Both the position numbers and the translations under genes were made by a program. Positions 21,689-22,618 of a stretch of 22,618 nucleotides of DNA are shown here, piece after piece. Source of the DNA: DATHCB01 sp035319765 (GTDB lineage: Archaea > Thermoproteota > Bathyarchaeia > Bathyarchaeales > SOJC01); contig DATHCB010000040.1 of assembly GCA_035319765.1 (NCBI GenBank), positions 1 through 22,618 of the forward strand, given 5' to 3'. The first letter of the stretch is position 1. Each line of letters begins with the position of its first letter. The notes beneath the pieces were generated by a model. It searched no databases. It had not been told where the DNA came from and saw nothing but the letters and a program-made list of their open reading frames with translations.

Positions 21689-22618
21689 TCAAACTTTTGC
21701 ATTAAGGAGGTAAAGTTCTTTTCCCGCTTTGTTAAGCTTCGGTATTTCCATGACGAAACGTGCTCCTTTGCCGGGTTCGCCTTTCTCCTGTATGCTCCAG
21801 CCGTAGATTTCCATCATCTTTTGTATTAGGTACAAACCATACCCCGATCCCTTCCCGCTGGTGTAGCCTCTTTGAAAGAGCATCGGCTTCTTGTCCAGAG
21901 ATATGCCTCCGCCGTCGTCCTCGTAGATCAGTCTCAGATGATCGTCGCTCGCTCTTTCATAGTGAACTTTTATCTGGGTGAGATTTTGCGCGTATTTCAA
22001 AGAATCATCAATGAGGTTATAGAAAGCCTGTCTAAGCAAAGAATCTGCAAGTACCGTAAGGCCGTCGCAGTCGATTACCACTTTCACGGTCTCTAAGGCA
22101 GGGAACAACGACACCGCTTCGTTCACCGTCTTCTCCACGTCCACGTAAGTAGGCTTCTCAACACCAAGCATCTCGTAGATCTTCGCGAAGTCAAAGATCC
22201 CCACCACATCATTGACTGCTCCTTGAATCTTTCCCAAATAACCCTTAGCTTCATCATTTCCTGCTACGCACTCTTTCAACAAGTAAGCGTATGTCGTAAC
22301 GATACTAAGCCTGTTCCTGGCATCGTGTCTCGTCAAACCTCCAATGACACGTAACTTCTCGTTCATTGTAGTCAAGGCTTCTTCCGCCTTTTTCAGGTGT
22401 GAGATGTCCTTGTAGACCGCAACATGGCCCGTGAGTGCACCTTGTGCGGTAATTGGGGCAGCGGACACCGAAACGGGCACTAGCGATCCCTGTTTCGTTT
22501 TTCTCACTGTATCATGATGGACGTTCCCTCTGATCGCTCTCTCATTCAATTCCTCGGCTTCGCTTTCCTTGTCTGCAGGAACTATCAAGTTGTCAAGGTC
22601 CTTACCGAGGGCTTCTTC
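21689..22618 (-). CDS. PAS/PAC histidine kinase, N-terminus outside window
   Basis: The frame is open to the window edge, so 309 C-terminal residues are visible. In order: the end of a PAS domain with PAC (about 1-75; VPVSVSAAPI, GHVAVYKDISHLKKAEEAL), the phospho-histidine helix with H98 (GGLTRHDARNRLSIV), and an ATPase domain with N box NLIDDSLKY (201-209), G1 box EDDGGGIS and G2/F region LFQRGYTSGKGSGYGLYLI. The second Asn of the N box, which usually contacts Mg-ATP, is D205 here. No membrane segment is in the visible part. Autophosphorylated kinases of this kind pass phosphate to receivers such as the one at 19613; the pairing is not shown by sequence. Confidence 0.9.
   Translation of the reverse strand, partial: EEALGKDLDNLIVPADKESEAEELNERAIRGNVHHDTVRKTKQGSLVPVSVSAAPITAQGALTGHVAVYKDISHLKKAEEALTTMNEKLRVIGGLTRHDARNRLSIVTTYAYLLKECVAGNDEAKGYLGKIQGAVNDVVGIFDFAKIYEMLGVEKPTYVDVEKTVNEAVSLFPALETVKVVIDCDGLTVLADSLLRQAFYNLIDDSLKYAQNLTQIKVHYERASDDHLRLIYEDDGGGISLDKKPMLFQRGYTSGKGSGYGLYLIQKMMEIYGWSIQEKGEPGKGARFVMEIPKLNKAGKELYLLNAKV

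Noticed and set aside
1..22618. CRISPR array, rRNA gene or insertion sequence
   Set aside because: No regularly spaced repeats, no rRNA-like sequence and no transposase motifs were seen on either strand.

Overview
The window looks archaeal. The evidence is a serine tRNA gene interrupted by an intron with a bulge-helix-bulge fold, two genes for short TFB (TFIIB-like) cyclin-fold proteins, a TtuA/NcsA-type tRNA thiolase, Lrp-type regulators with archaeal TATA-like promoters and GGTGA/GGAGG ribosome sites, many TTG starts, and secreted cohesin/dockerin/PKD proteins. The mixture fits a Thermoproteota/Bathyarchaeia-like genome, but no single gene proves the lineage.

Region 1 (1-6100) is the most striking part. 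A truncated phosphate ABC permease gene (minus strand) is divergent from a PstS-like phosphate-binding protein that ends in a dockerin with a textbook calcium loop. Behind it on the same strand come a secreted cohesin-dockerin protein, a small secreted protein with two decayed dockerin repeats, a cohesin-PKD-PKD protein with a C-terminal membrane anchor, and a cohesin protein with a C-terminal membrane anchor. Read together, this is a small surface scaffold in which the soluble binding protein could be held at the membrane by cohesin-dockerin contacts instead of by its own lipid or transmembrane anchor. That assembly is inference; the domains are visible.

Region 2 (6100-11520) is mostly housekeeping: a 30-residue basic protein, a tRNA 2-thiolation enzyme and a site-2-type membrane protease (minus strand), a nucleotidyltransferase-fold protein, an ABC-2 exporter pair with overlapping genes, and tRNA-Ser(TGA) with a 29-nt intron after position 8.

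Region 3 (11600-22618) is rich in regulators and debris: a NERD-domain membrane protein, a tRNA-like remnant, a frameshifted piece of an ABC-2 permease, a second small pseudogene, two receiver-domain proteins, a ribbon-helix-helix-like protein, two Lrp/AsnC proteins, two winged-helix proteins, a tandem-HTH regulator with a small exported peptide upstream, two paralogous mini-TFB proteins (each divergent from a regulatory unit), and a 5'-truncated PAS/histidine kinase. Its intergenic DNA carries repeated GCGCGC tracts and several inverted repeats, including an 85-nt nested palindrome.
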